A stretch of 64,000 bases of DNA from Loxodes magnus. Taxonomy: Eukaryota > Ciliophora > Karyorelictea > Loxodida > Loxodidae. The notes beneath the pieces were generated by a model, which saw nothing but the letters and a program-made list of their open reading frames with translations, did no database searches and had not been told where the DNA came from. The stretch spans positions 52,428 through 116,427 of the forward strand of contig CAMPDV010001211.1 of assembly GCA_946699065.1 (NCBI GenBank), written 5' to 3'. Of this stretch, positions 22,175 through 32,370 are shown in pieces. The position numbers were made by a program, and so were the translations under genes. Numbering within the stretch: the stretch's first letter is position 1; each line of letters opens with the position of its first letter.

Positions 22175-22360
22175 TTATTACTTAACTTCATCTTCTTTAG
22201 GATTTATAATATAATAATACCATTCAGGATCATATAGAACTGGAGTAAGAGTATCCCTCCATTATATCTACTTTCCCTCCATAGAACCAGTATCGCCAAC
22301 CCAATTTTAGTTACTTCTTCAGAAGGGGTTGGCATATCTATAGAAAGTGCTGAAATTCAT
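22175..22360 (-). CDS. small conserved-looking protein of 60 residues
   Basis: ATG at 22358-22360 on the minus strand opens a compact frame, MNFSTFYRYANPFWRSNQNW..., with the middle GDTGSMEGKQIQWRDTLTPV and the end DPEWYYYIINPKEDEVK. It is followed immediately by TAA TAA (22175-22180). One Trp is TGA. The Trp/Tyr/Pro-rich composition is unlike the low-complexity background and resembles small mitochondrial complex subunits, but I cannot name it. The tandem TAA suggests that TAA terminates here; otherwise the frame would run on into Lys/Gln-rich sequence. Confidence 0.5.
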
Positions 22361-22399
22361 GAAAACAGAGATAGTACTGGTGGATTTTAGAGCTAAAGC

Positions 22400-23340
22400 G
22401 GGTCAAAACAGAAAAAGTCAGAAAAAAATAGAAAAAAGTAGAAAAATAATCGTATTAAAACCATTAAAGGCTATTCTGCAATCCATGCGAGAGGTTTTTT
22501 AGAAAGTGTTCAGATCTAGAGATGGAGAGAAAAAATCAAAGAGCTCAGATTTATCTACAAGATTTATTTAAAGATTGGTCTTAAAGTGAAATATAATCTT
22601 CAAGAATATCTCACTGGAAAGAAAACTGAACGAAAAAATAGTAGAAAAATAGATCAACATAAAACAGTTTTTAAGCAAAAACTCTAAATTTAAATTAAAT
22701 TACATTAATCTCTTCATCCAGAGTCTTTTATAATAACGCTGCTTTTGAAATATGTAACAATTTATTTTTCTTCTTATGCTTTAGTATTCATCAATTATTT
22801 AATGTCTATAACATATTAAAAAAATTTGTGGCATTCATCCACTAAAAAAATGATAGTAAGTACCTGTTGAAAGCCCAAGTGAAGCTAATTAAAATTTTAA
22901 ACAAGTAAATTATAAATGAGTAAATTTAAGGTAGATATATTCGATCCTCACTTGGTAGTAGTACTAAAAAGGTAAAATACAACAAAATAAAAAATATATA
23001 GAAATGTTAAAATTTATTTGCGTAAATTACTACTGAGTTTTTTGAAATTGTTTCAGTTTTATTTCATATAAGAAATTATTTGATATTAATAAATTGAAAA
23101 AGTAAAGTAAAGCAAAAAATTACTAATATAAATTATTATTCATCACATACTATATGTTTCCTTTATGAAATAGAAACTTTAAGATAGATTAAGAAATTAA
23201 AACGAAAGAGATATTATAACTGGTAGGTAATAATTATTATATGCATAAAATTTAAAGTTCTGATTGAATCAGTAAGTTATTGTTTTAGTAATAATTCAAT
23301 ATGCTTCACATTTATCATTTTTACCATAATATAATAGATT
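22400..23340 (+). other. region with unresolved, possibly coding frames
   Basis: At 22450-22690 one plus frame reads as a plausible basic protein (NRIKTIKGYSAIHARGFLES, KIGLKVKYNLQEYLTGKK). An overlapping plus frame is open far longer and also looks protein-like. I cannot choose between them. From about 22700 the DNA becomes ordinary A/T. Part of this could be a small host gene divergent from the minus-strand gene at 22175-22360. Confidence 0.25.
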
Positions 23341-23343
23341 AAT

Positions 23344-24045
23344 GCGACGTCACCTTTATTTTGTTTGTCACGAATTAAAGAGTTTAATATTAGGTAAAAA
23401 TATTCACCTATTGCTTGATTGGATCTTACTGTTATAAATCTTGATGTCTTTAAGGTTAATTTTCTTTATTTTTTCCGATAAGTCTAAACCTAATCATTTT
23501 CTATTGAATTCATTGACTGCTTATTAGATATGGGAAATCTCTTTGTTTCGTTGGAGTATTTTTTCCTAAAATTAAACCTTTATTTGTACAGTATATTTTA
23601 TTCTTTTCATTTTTTTAATTGATGCAACTCCATACTCTATGCTCTGGTCGCTTGTAAAACAGGATTTTTTTTTTTCCGATAGGAAATCTCTAATGTTAGA
23701 TGTCATTAATCTATATCCGTTGGATCGTTGAGTAATTAAGGTTGTTTTGGCCTAGAATTTCTAGAATTTAAAATTTCATTAAAGATTTGTTCTGCCTAAG
23801 AAATTTCCCCTTAAATTTGCTTCAGAGACGGGTTTAGAGCTAATTCCTATCAAAGCATAGACTTTTTATATTTTAAATTTTCCATAGTGTTGGCTATATC
23901 TTGAGTTCGTTGATAGAGTTCAATAATAGAAATTGTTAAATTATGATTCTCCATCTAAAGAAGATAGAGATTGTTGGTAAATTTCTGTAACTGGTTATTG
24001 GGTTTTTTTGGAGAGGTTTGTTATTCTTATGTGCAGTTTTATAAA
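23344..24045 (-). mobile_element. ORF1-type retroelement ending in tail hairpin B
   Basis: Minus-oriented. The 3' end is hairpin B at 23344-23372 (GCGACGTCACC...GTTTGTCACG). The body shares blocks with the copies at 9981-10735 and 2640-3056, e.g. the GATAGAGATTG / GAAAAAGATCG and GAATTTCC...TTGC strings near 23.8-24.0 kb. The head is near 24040 (CTGCACATAAGAATAAC on the minus strand). It is decayed; no intact ORF was found. Confidence 0.5.
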
Positions 24046-24121
24046 ATATATTGAATATAAAGCTAGTTAGGTAAAAATCTTTCTTGCATAATAGAATATT
24101 ATTTTTAATATATAAAGATAG

Positions 24122-24455
24122 AGGTTACTAAGCTTTTGCTTACTTTAGTGGAGGAACCTTCGAAGGAACTTAAGCCATTAATAGGAGATGAAAATAAAGA
24201 TAGCTTCATCAAAGGTTAAGGAATTAAGTACCCATAATCAACTATGTCTTTCACTGCTTTGACTAATTCTCGGAACTTGGAACGGAATTACTTTCGTCTA
24301 TGGCAGTTATTTTACTTGAAATCTGAAATGGGGTGATATATGAGCATTGCAATGGTAGTCAAAAGAGACGCAACCTGCCATGACTCAATTTTTTAAGATG
24401 TATTCTATTTACTAGAGGTTAACCTAATAATGGTGAAGCCACGTTAATTTTTTTA
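24122..24455 (+). mobile_element. SINE with shared core and tail hairpin B
   Basis: It contains the recurrent core GCTTCATCAAAGGTTAAGGA then ATTAAGTACCCATAATCAAC...CTGCTTTGAC at 24205-24265. It ends with hairpin B at 24414-24443 (GAGGTTAACCTAATAATGGTGAAGCCACG), followed by TTAATTTTTTTATTA. The same core carries tail A in the SINEs at 8.6 kb and 61.2 kb, so heads and tails recombine freely. It is non-coding. Confidence 0.6.
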
Positions 24456-24762
24456 TTAAGTTTTAAAAGTTTTAAATAATTAAATGTCATTTTAATCATT
24501 ATATAAATTAAAGCTTATTAGAATAGTTTAACTTTTACAAGCCTAAGTATCTTTTTCATTATAAGCAAAATATAATACCTGGAATTTTCTTTCCTTTTTC
24601 CACTTTTAATCAAGATATATCCAAAAATGTTGAAATATATTAAATATTTCTATAAAAGTTGCTTTATATTTGATTTAATCAGCTTTTTGGTAAAATAATT
24701 AAATTTAATTAAAGAAAACTTTAAATTAGATTTTAAATAAATAATTACTAAATATATATAAA

Positions 24763-25110
24763 CAGGGAGAAGCATACCTCCAACTGACATTGACTTGGGA
24801 TCTGATACCAGGAAGTATCTATGGCTGAGAACCGAACAAGAGATTTGCTAGGAGTCAAGAGAGAAGACAAAGGATAAAGAGGCATCAAGTAATGTTATTG
24901 ATGAAAGATGCCAGATTCTAAGATCTCTTAGGGAGCATTCCTATCACGCCTTGTAGAAGACGAGATTCACAAAGGATGCTAACACTGTAGAAAAATTCAG
25001 CAAAGAATTGTTTTAACTTTAAAAATCTTTATTAAAGAACTACGAGCCATTGAAGTGCTACGCGCTCTCTAATCTAATTTATTATTTATTTATTTAAATT
25101 TTTCATTTAT
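24763..25110 (+). mobile_element. SINE (GGGAGGAGC family) ending in tail hairpin A
   Basis: This is the plus copy of the element at 12195-12515: head CAGGGAGAAGCATACCTCCAACTGA, body ATTGATGAAAGATGCCAGATTC, hairpin A at 25032-25075 (degenerate inner stem), then an ATTTATTT tail. It is non-coding. Confidence 0.75.
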
Positions 25111-25274
25111 TTATTAATTTGAAAACAAATTCAAAATGCATTATTTTTCCTAACTCAATTTTTTTTTAAAATGTCATATTATCAAAATTAAAATTAAATT
25201 AGAAAATTAGATTGATAAAAATTATTAAGAAATTCTGGGTAAATTTAAAAATCCTTAATAAACGATGTTAATTT

Positions 25275-26090
25275 TTAATTTAGCGAAATAAAACGTTAAT
25301 CCGTTTACTATTGAGCTATCTTCTGTCTAGTTACCTATCGGCAAAGTTTTTCTTCAGCTTTCTTTCGGTACAACTTCCTTTGGTATGTAGTTGTCTCATG
25401 ATAAAAATCTAAATTTCAGTTTGGTGTGTCTGTTTTGTTATGTATAAGTTCCTCTTAACTTAGCAATCCTCATCCTCCATTGGTTCTTAATAGGAATATT
25501 ATTCTCATCTAGGAGGGAAGTGTTAAGGGACGGAGTTATGTAAAAGACTATTTTTTCAGCATTTTGTTGGTATTGTAGCGTTGTATTTCTATCAATCAGA
25601 GTATTGTTGGTCCTTCGTTGGCCTATTGCTGCCCTAGTTTCATGGTTGCTTCTTGTGAACCATTGGCCCCAACACTTTATAGCACTCTCACACTCTCTAT
25701 TAAAGCCATAGAATCTAACTGAGAATTTTCCTTCCACTCCTGACTAAGTGGAAGTTTTTCCCATTATATAGGGCTTAGCTTTAGAGCTTGGGCTTAGTAA
25801 TAGTGGGAATTTTCCCTTCACTAGATCTATTGTCAATATTGAGAGGCTTCCCCTTCCTTGCAGCCCGTTCTCTGATGTGTGACATAGACTTTGCCAAGGT
25901 CAAAGTCTGCGTTGAGATGCTTGATAGAATCAAAGGGAGTGAAATTTCATAGTTTCCTCAATATCCTTCAGCTATTTTTCAGATTCTTTCTAAGGATTCC
26001 TATAATCTCAAGAGGATGAGTAATCGTTAAGTTAGTTCCTAAATCCCTTCGTTCTGATATAGATTCTATTCAAGATCCGACATTTTCAAA
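25275..26090 (-). mobile_element. ORF1-like reading frame, probably a retroelement
   Basis: A minus frame from ATG 26081-26083 (MSDLEQNLYQNEGIQELTQR) stays open for over 220 codons with TGA as Trp. It has an N-terminal Leu-rich helix (LLILLRLQESLERIWKIAEG) and a basic middle part (SHIRERAARKGKPL). Base composition is less AT-rich than the flanks, as in the other ORF1 elements. The 3' flank near 25290 (AACGTTAATCCG on the plus strand) resembles the sequence following hairpin B, so a tail-B element is likely. A second minus frame at 25438-25737 is also open and cannot be excluded. Confidence 0.4.
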
Positions 26091-26099
26091 GGATTATAT

Positions 26100-27060
26100 G
26101 ATTAAATGACAAAAAAAAAATTTTTACGTTTATTTTTTTAAATTATTTTCTTTAACTCCGAAATTAAATTGATATATAACTGCTGAAAAGGGTATTTTTA
26201 AGTATTTTTTATTTATAAAATTTAAATTTATATTAATAATGTGTGAAAATTACTTGAAATACATATTTTTTAAATTCAATTTCATTAGGAAAATTGGAAA
26301 TTATTTTTAAATATTGTAAGAAGATAAAATAATAATTAAATTTAAGATTAATTTATTTTCGTTTAAAAATTATTACTGAAAAAACATTTTTAGCAATGAT
26401 TTTCTATTCTTATAGTTATGTTTTTTTCATCAGTTAAAAATTTATTTTGTGTTTTTAAGTTTGAAAAATTGTTATTTAGTTTTTTATCTCGATTTTAGAT
26501 TTTATTTATTTTTTATATTTGATTATTTTCTCTATTACTAATTATTTTTAATTATAATTAAATTTTTTACATAAGTTTTTATTCAAATATTTTAATTTTT
26601 TTTTATTTTCTAATTTTGAAAAATGTCTACAGCTTTTTTAAAATGTTTGCATTTTTTAAATAAAAGGATTTTTTAACTTTTTTTTGAATAATTATATTAT
26701 TTTTTGTTAATTTTTTCATATTTTTTACTTTAGTAAATTATACAATTTATTTTATTTTATAAAGATTTTTACTTAAATTTTTTAAATTTCTATAATTTTT
26801 AAAAATTTAAGATCTATTTTTGATTAATTTTTTATTTTTGTATTTTTGTTTTGTTTTTTTTGTTTTGTTTTTTGTTTTGTTTTGCTTTTTTCTTTTTTTG
26901 TTTCTTTGTTTTTTCATAATTTAATATTATTAGATTTAAAACTATTTTATATTTCTTATTTATAAATAATAGGAATTGATAATTATCTAGAATTAAATTT
27001 TTTTTTAATCTTATTTATAAGAAAAATATTTACAAGATTGATAATCATTTTTCATTTTTA
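26100..27060. other. T-rich intergenic region with G/T homopolymer-like tract
   Basis: Plus-strand T-rich DNA. At 26840-26915 it contains an imperfect TTTTG/TTTTTG repeat. I see no gene. It directly precedes the second WD40 paralogue and so includes its promoter. Confidence 0.5.
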
Positions 27061-27063
27061 TAA

Positions 27064-29353
27064 ATGGATTAAAACAACTGTTTACGTTGTAAAAAACCTT
27101 TTGAATCAACATTTAGAACTGCTAAGATTTTAAATTGTGGATGCATAATATGTTCTGAATGTATTAGAACAGCGCTAGAATATGATGAATCATTTGTTTG
27201 TAAAAGTCATAAAGAAGTCTTTAAAGGCTAATTAGAAGATTTAAAGGACTTTATTACTTCTGAAAGTTTCGAGAATCGATTAAAGGAATTCCAGTAACAA
27301 GCTTAATTATACGAGAAATTTAAAAAATTTTGTGAATTTTGTGAAATTCAATAAATGAGCTTCATCAGTTGCAAAAAGACTATATGGGAAGTTTAAAACT
27401 TCTTTTTTACTCTTATTTAGCAAGTTTGTCACCAAACAACTAATAAAATTTGTGAGCAGTTATAAAATAATATAAGCTTTAGTACTGAAATAGTTTCAAA
27501 ATTAAAAATTTAAATTGAAAGTTTGGAAAAAGTTTTTAATTTTAAAGGTGTATCTAGTTAGCAATATTCAGAAAGAGAAAATTTACTTATTTAAATTTAA
27601 TAGTAGTTTAAGGAAATTGAATAAAAGATTATCAGTAATGATACACCATAACCTGAATAACTGGATACAAGATAAATTAGCGATTAGCTATTTTATAATT
27701 GTTTCAATGCGTTAATATTTATTTAGTCTAGAACTAAGGATAAAAGTATACAATAATAAAGCATAATAAGTTTAGTGAATGAGTGATTTTAATTATAGGA
27801 ACAATATAATTTTACGATGATTACGAGTGATAATGTCAGTAAATTTGTGTAAAAGTTCGAAAATGAAATTATATCTGAATTAAAAATAAGAGAAAATCCT
27901 TTGAATAGTTCAAATATATGTTAAAATCAAGATATTTTAAGTCAATTCAATCAGCATTAAAACTAGAACTTAATTTAAAAGTTGACTGAAGTAATTGAAT
28001 TATCAAAGACAACTAAAGAAGTGGAATAGGCATCAGCAAATGCGATAACAATATTGAACCACATGAAATATTAATTTATTCAAAAAAATTATAAGGGAAT
28101 AAAAATAAAAGGTGCAGATTTAAGTGAATCTTCATTTTAGTATTGCAATATGAAAAATGCAAATATGTAAGAGGTAAATTTAACAAATGCAAGACTATCA
28201 AATTGTAATTTTGATTATGTCAACTTCACTGATGTAATTTTGGAATTTTCTGATATCTTTTATGGCCACATGGGTGCAATTCATCATATAGCAATTTCAA
28301 GTGATTAAAAATAAATTATTTCTGGAAGTGAGGATAATTCGATAAAGATATGAGATTTGAATAGTGGCTAGTTAAAAAGTACGTTGGAAGTACATACAGA
28401 TTAGGTATTATCAGTAGCCATATCAAATGATCAAAAATGAATTGTTTCTGGAAGTTTTGACAAAACGCTCAAAATATGGGATTTAACATTAAATAAGTTA
28501 AAAAGTACATTGGAAGGACATAAGCATCATATATATTCTGTAGCAATATCAAATGACCAGAAATGAATTATTTCCGGAAGTAGAGATTATACAATAAAGA
28601 TATGAGACTTTATAAGTGGTTAGTTAAAAAACACTTTGTAGGGACATTCAAGTTCTTTTTGAGTTTTAAATCCAGGAGTAATATCTGTAACAATTTCAAG
28701 TGATTCAAAATGAATCTTATCAGGATCTAGTGACAAAACGATAAAGATATGAGACCTTCAAGACAGTTAATGCAAAACAACTCTCCAAGGACATTAAGGT
28801 TGGATCGGATCTCTAATTTTAACTTTCGATAATGAGTTCATAATATCAGGTAGTAATGATGAGACAATAAAGATATGGGATTTCTAAACAGAAAAATGTT
28901 TAAGAACCCTAACAGGACATACAAATATTGCACGAAGTTTAGTAATAACAAATGAAAATAAATTTATAATAAGTGGTAGTTGGGATAAGACTATCAAGAT
29001 ATGAGATTTCTAAACAGGTGAAAATGTATTTACATTAAAAGGGCATTAAAGTCATATTTAAACTTTATCAATTACAAGTGATAATAAATATTTAATTACA
29101 GGAGGCTATGACTAAGTAGTGAGAAAGTGGTATATATCAAGATTATTGGAAAATCTATAAAGTAAATAATTACAAAAAATTGTAAGTAATTGTTATATTA
29201 CTAGGAGCTAAGTTAGAGTGAGCTGAAGGAAATATATGGATTGTAAGTAGAGAAATGTACTTTTGGAAATATATTGGTGAGTGAGAGTATCAAGAGATTT
29301 TTGGAGCAGAATTGAGGAAAATTATAAAATTAAAAAATCTAAATTTATATTAA
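27064..29353 (+). CDS. zinc finger / coiled coil / pentapeptide / WD40 protein, copy 2
   Basis: ATG 27064 begins MDQNNCLRCKKPFEST, with the same RING-like cluster as copy 1 (CGCIICSEC, FVCKSH). A Gln-rich helical part follows, then pentapeptides at ~345-390 (GADLSESSF, KNANMQEVNLTNA), then seven WD40 repeats (GHMGAIHHIAIS...IKIWDL and following). At least eight invariant WD40 Trp positions are TGA here where copy 1 or neighbouring repeats use TGG. The C-terminal domain (AKLEWAEGNIW, GEWEYQE) needs a 19-nt intron at 29186-29204. Similarity ends at TAA 29351-29353, at the position matching copy 1's TAA. Copy 2 is about 50% or more identical to copy 1 by eye. Both look functional: I see no unexplained frameshift. 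Confidence 0.88.
29186..29204 (+). other. probable 19-nt intron in WD40 copy 2
   Basis: GTAATTGTTATATTACTAG has GT/AG ends and a TATTAC-like branch motif near its 3' end. Left in, the frame shifts and loses similarity to copy 1; removed, the conserved C-terminal domain continues in frame (QKIV-RAKLEWAE). It sits at the same codon and phase as the 21-nt intron of copy 1. Confidence 0.65.
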
Positions 29354-29445
29354 ATTATAAAATAAAATAAAATTTTTGTATTTGTCGTAATTGTTTCTTT
29401 TAAGATTTTAATAATTAATTTTTTTTTTAAATAAAAAAATAGAAA

Positions 29446-29740
29446 TGGAAGCCCAACAACAACTTTTTACTAACACAGAAAGAAAGGGTAGAAAACTGAA
29501 AGGATATAACGAGCTACAATCTAGGACTAAAAGCAAAAATCTTTAAAACCTTCCTACAAGCACCCCTCATAATAGCATGAAACTCCATTTACTACTGAAA
29601 AACCTTAAAAAAGGCAATAAGCTTAGCTCCCTTCAATAAGTCAATTAATATCAATAATAAGATAAAAAAGTTTCGAACTTTGAGTATTGAGACATAATTG
29701 GATTACTTATAGTTATATTCCATGCGAATTATGTTAAATA
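29446..29740 (+). pseudogene. possible LINE-derived coding fragment
   Basis: C-richer than the flanks. One plus frame gives GLKAKIFKTFLQAPLIIAWN, then SIYYWKTLKKAISLAPFNKS with TGA as Trp; another starts MEAQQQLFTNTERKGRKLKG. Neither can be assigned. It lies against a minus-strand LINE fragment, so it may be retroelement DNA. Confidence 0.25.
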
Positions 29741-29749
29741 TTAGAGTTT

Positions 29750-31095
29750 ATATAAATTTATAATAAACCTCTAGTTAATCTTACTGTTCCTATTCTTTTG
29801 TTTCTTCTATATTTGTTCTAAGTTGTGTTCTTGCCCTTTTCTCTCTCTTCATTTTTTCAATTTTCTTTTTATTTATTAATCGCATAATCATTAATTAAGT
29901 TTCTTTCTTTGTTTATATTTTTCTCACATCGATTTATCTTTTTGTTTAAACTATTAAATTTTTTTATTTCCATCCTTTTTTAAGCAATTTTTATTAAAAT
30001 TTTTAATGTATTTGTCAATCTTAGGGATTTTACTTTTTACAAAATTTGAATTAATATAGTTAAGTCGTACAGCATCCTTCCCTATAGTATTTGTCATAAA
30101 ATATTTATCGACTAGGTAATTCCTAAAAGGAATCATTATAGAAAATACATTCAAATATATGTTCAAATTTATTATGTGCTAAACCACATGCACAAGCAAT
30201 TTCATTCTATATGTTAATGTGGCGTAAACTGAGTTCGTATAAAAAATTATAGGTGAATGTCCTCAGTTTGAAAATAAAAATTATATCTCATATTTGATGT
30301 CTGTTAAGCTTGGTGTAAATTATTTCAGGAAATACACTTTGATTATTTTAAATAGATTATACGCACCTTTGAACTGTAGGCATCTGAGTATTCCTCTAAA
30401 AGCATTCTTATAAAAATTTTTCTTTCGCTCTTAGAATAATATGCTAATCAAAATCTTTTAGATTTGTCATACCTTCAATATCAATTTTATATTTCTCAAG
30501 GTTTTTATTTACATATTTCATATAAGATAAATTGTATTATTTACATTTAGAGAAAAAGAATGCTATACCAAAGTTCAGATTTTCACTACAGATTTATCCT
30601 AGTTTAAAATAAAAACGCATGAATTTTATTATTGCTATGCGTGTAAATGAAAGTCAATTAAGATTAATGAAGAAAGATTCATCGAAAGCTGATTAAGGAT
30701 ATTTAAATGCTTTCCTTGAGATGAGTCTTTGTAATTTAGTTATTTAAACTTTCATTCCTTTAAGTCCTGATATGATACTTCAAGGAGTTATATCACTTCC
30801 ATATTCTATTTTAGTCAAAATAAAGATTCTGCAAAGTTTTTTAAAATTAAGTGGTGATACTACTCTTTACTTAGAAAGAATTGCTAATGCTTTCAAAACT
30901 GTTACTCTGAAGTCAGATACTTTGCCTGCTCAGTTTAGTTTATAATTTTATTTATTTCCTAATCTGTATCCAATATATGTAATTTCATCCTTTTAAACAA
31001 TAGGAATTCCATTGATATTTAGATTTATTTAAATTCCTTTTTTTTTTCTTTTTTAAGAGCTAAATTACTTCATATTTTTCCACATTTATATTTAG
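29750..31095 (-). pseudogene. LINE reverse transcriptase, C-terminal half (fragment)
   Basis: The minus-strand translation contains NGIPIVQKDEITYIGYRLG, the thumb-like motif that follows the YADD region in LINE RTs, then LNFKKLCRIFILTKIEYGSD, ITPWSIISGLKGMKV (Trp = TGA) and QRLISRKAFKYPQ. These match the layout of the RT C-terminus in the 49-54.6 kb LINE, but the sequence is only distantly related, so it is another lineage. The catalytic core is missing (5' truncation) and frames break toward 29.9 kb. No hairpin A or B is seen at its 3' side. Confidence 0.6.
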
Positions 31096-31146
31096 TTTTA
31101 CTCAATAAAAATTTTAATGTAGTTGAGCTATTTTTATGCATTTTAC

Positions 31147-31600
31147 TATATTGAAAGAGTAACGACCTTTTAGTACCTAAGTCATATAATAGAAGAAAAG
31201 ATCAGTTTTGAAAAATAAATGGAGAATAGACTAAAGAATGTAAGCATTAATATTAGGAAAAATAACAATGAATAAAAGATTATCATCATATAATGCAGGA
31301 ATGATAAAAACCTTCGTAATCTCAGTTTTCAGTTATGGGACAGAAGTGATCCCATATTGCGAATAATTTGTAGGAAAATAAGTGATGGAGTAATTAAGAA
31401 TAATATAGAGAAGATCTTTACGAACAATCATAGATGCCCCTTTTTAAGTGCAAAATGAGATGTTAGAACACGAATTGCAGTTTATAAATTTAAACGTTGC
31501 CTATGACAAAAAACGTTAAAATTAAGAGGCAAATTAATAGGAAACTAAGGAAAAGCAGTTGACAGATTAATTTTCGACCTAAGTAAAGAAGATAATTTAT
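31147..31600 (+). pseudogene. fragment of the 49-54.6 kb LINE family (RT C-terminus)
   Basis: Closely similar to 53226-53680 of the LINE: ERVTTFQYLSHIIEE, FSYGTEVIP and RRSLRTIIDAPFQVQNEMLE (20 residues). It is truncated at both ends and frameshifted near 31.3 kb. At about 31420 it lacks the 5-bp duplication that breaks the frame in the larger copy, which shows that the duplication there is a recent defect. Confidence 0.8.
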
Positions 31601-31704
31601 ATTTAAATTTAAATTTATCTAAAAGAGTCTTGAGACATCTTTTCATTGTTGGAATTACTTCCTTCAATTAAAGATGTTATAATGTTTTTTAAAAGTTTTT
31701 AAAT

Positions 31705-32088
31705 TCAAACATTTTTTACTTAATCTTCTTCTTCTTCAGCTATATCATCTTCGTCATCAGTTTATTCATTCTAATCTCCCACTTGCTCACCTTTTCCTTC
31801 TTGTTCTTCTTTTCCATCCTTATTTTCAGTATTCTTTTCATCTTTATCTTGTTCTTTTTCTTCTTTACCCCATTTATTTAAGCTAAATTCAATTAAAAAC
31901 TCTATTTGTTTCATCAATTAATTTTTACATTTTCTTTTTAGAATTTGAAAGGATTATTAAGTCATCTGTCAATCCTCTGCAAGCAAAACTATTATTGAAG
32001 CTGCTACATTTGAATCAAAGACTATTTCCTTTACTTTCTATGTATCTGATAAAAAAATATTAATAAAATTACGCAAACATTGATCCAT
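31705..32088 (-). CDS. acidic C-terminal fragment of an unidentified gene
   Basis: The minus frame from ATG 32086-32088 (MDQCLRNFINIFL) to TGA 31705-31707 covers 127 residues. The first half is a normal helical sequence (VKEIVFDSNVAASIIVLLAE, Trp as TGA). The second half is a Glu/Asp/Lys-rich tail ending DDIAEEEEDQVKNV. The frame continues upstream of the ATG (AEAFCKEVR) for a few codons until it meets the WD40-family fragment at 32108, so the 5' part of the gene was probably cut off there. Such acidic tails are common in nuclear or chaperone-type proteins; I cannot name the family. TGA at the end of an acidic tail is a credible stop. Confidence 0.5.
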
Positions 32089-32107
32089 GCGAACTTCCTT
32101 ACAAAAA

Positions 32108-32356
32108 GCTTCAGCCAATATGATAACAATCTTGAATCACATGAAATACAATTTCAAATAAAAAAATTATGATTGAATAAGAATAAGAGGTGAAGATCTC
32201 AGTGAAGCTTCGCTTTAATATTGCTTTTTTAAAAAAGCAAACATGTTAGAGGTTAATCCTAGGAATTCAAGATTCAAAAAATATAAATTCAGTAAAACTG
32301 ATTTAACTATGTTTAAATTAATTCACAAAAAACACATGATACTTTGTATGGGCATA
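32108..32356 (+). pseudogene. broken third copy of the pentapeptide/WD40 family
   Basis: It matches the segment ASANAITILNHMKYNF...RIRGADLCEASF...KANMQDVNLRNSSF of copy 1 (18480-18730), about 80% identical in DNA by eye. It has frame damage near 32310 and stops at TTTGTATGGGCATA, just where the first WD40 repeat should begin. It is truncated at both sides, abutting the acidic gene on the left and the tandem array on the right. Confidence 0.85.
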
Positions 32357-32370
32357 AAAGATTAAAGAAG

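Noticed and set aside
22175-22360. Assignment to the NDUFA12/NDUFAF2 family from the WVGDTG...PEW pattern
   Set aside because: Only a few residues agree in order; spacing and the remaining sequence do not fit well enough.
26840-26915. Telomere-like TTTTG tract
   Set aside because: The TTTTG/TTTTTG runs are irregular and internal; no true ciliate telomere repeat (such as CCCCAA or CCCCAAAA) is seen, nor a chromosome end.
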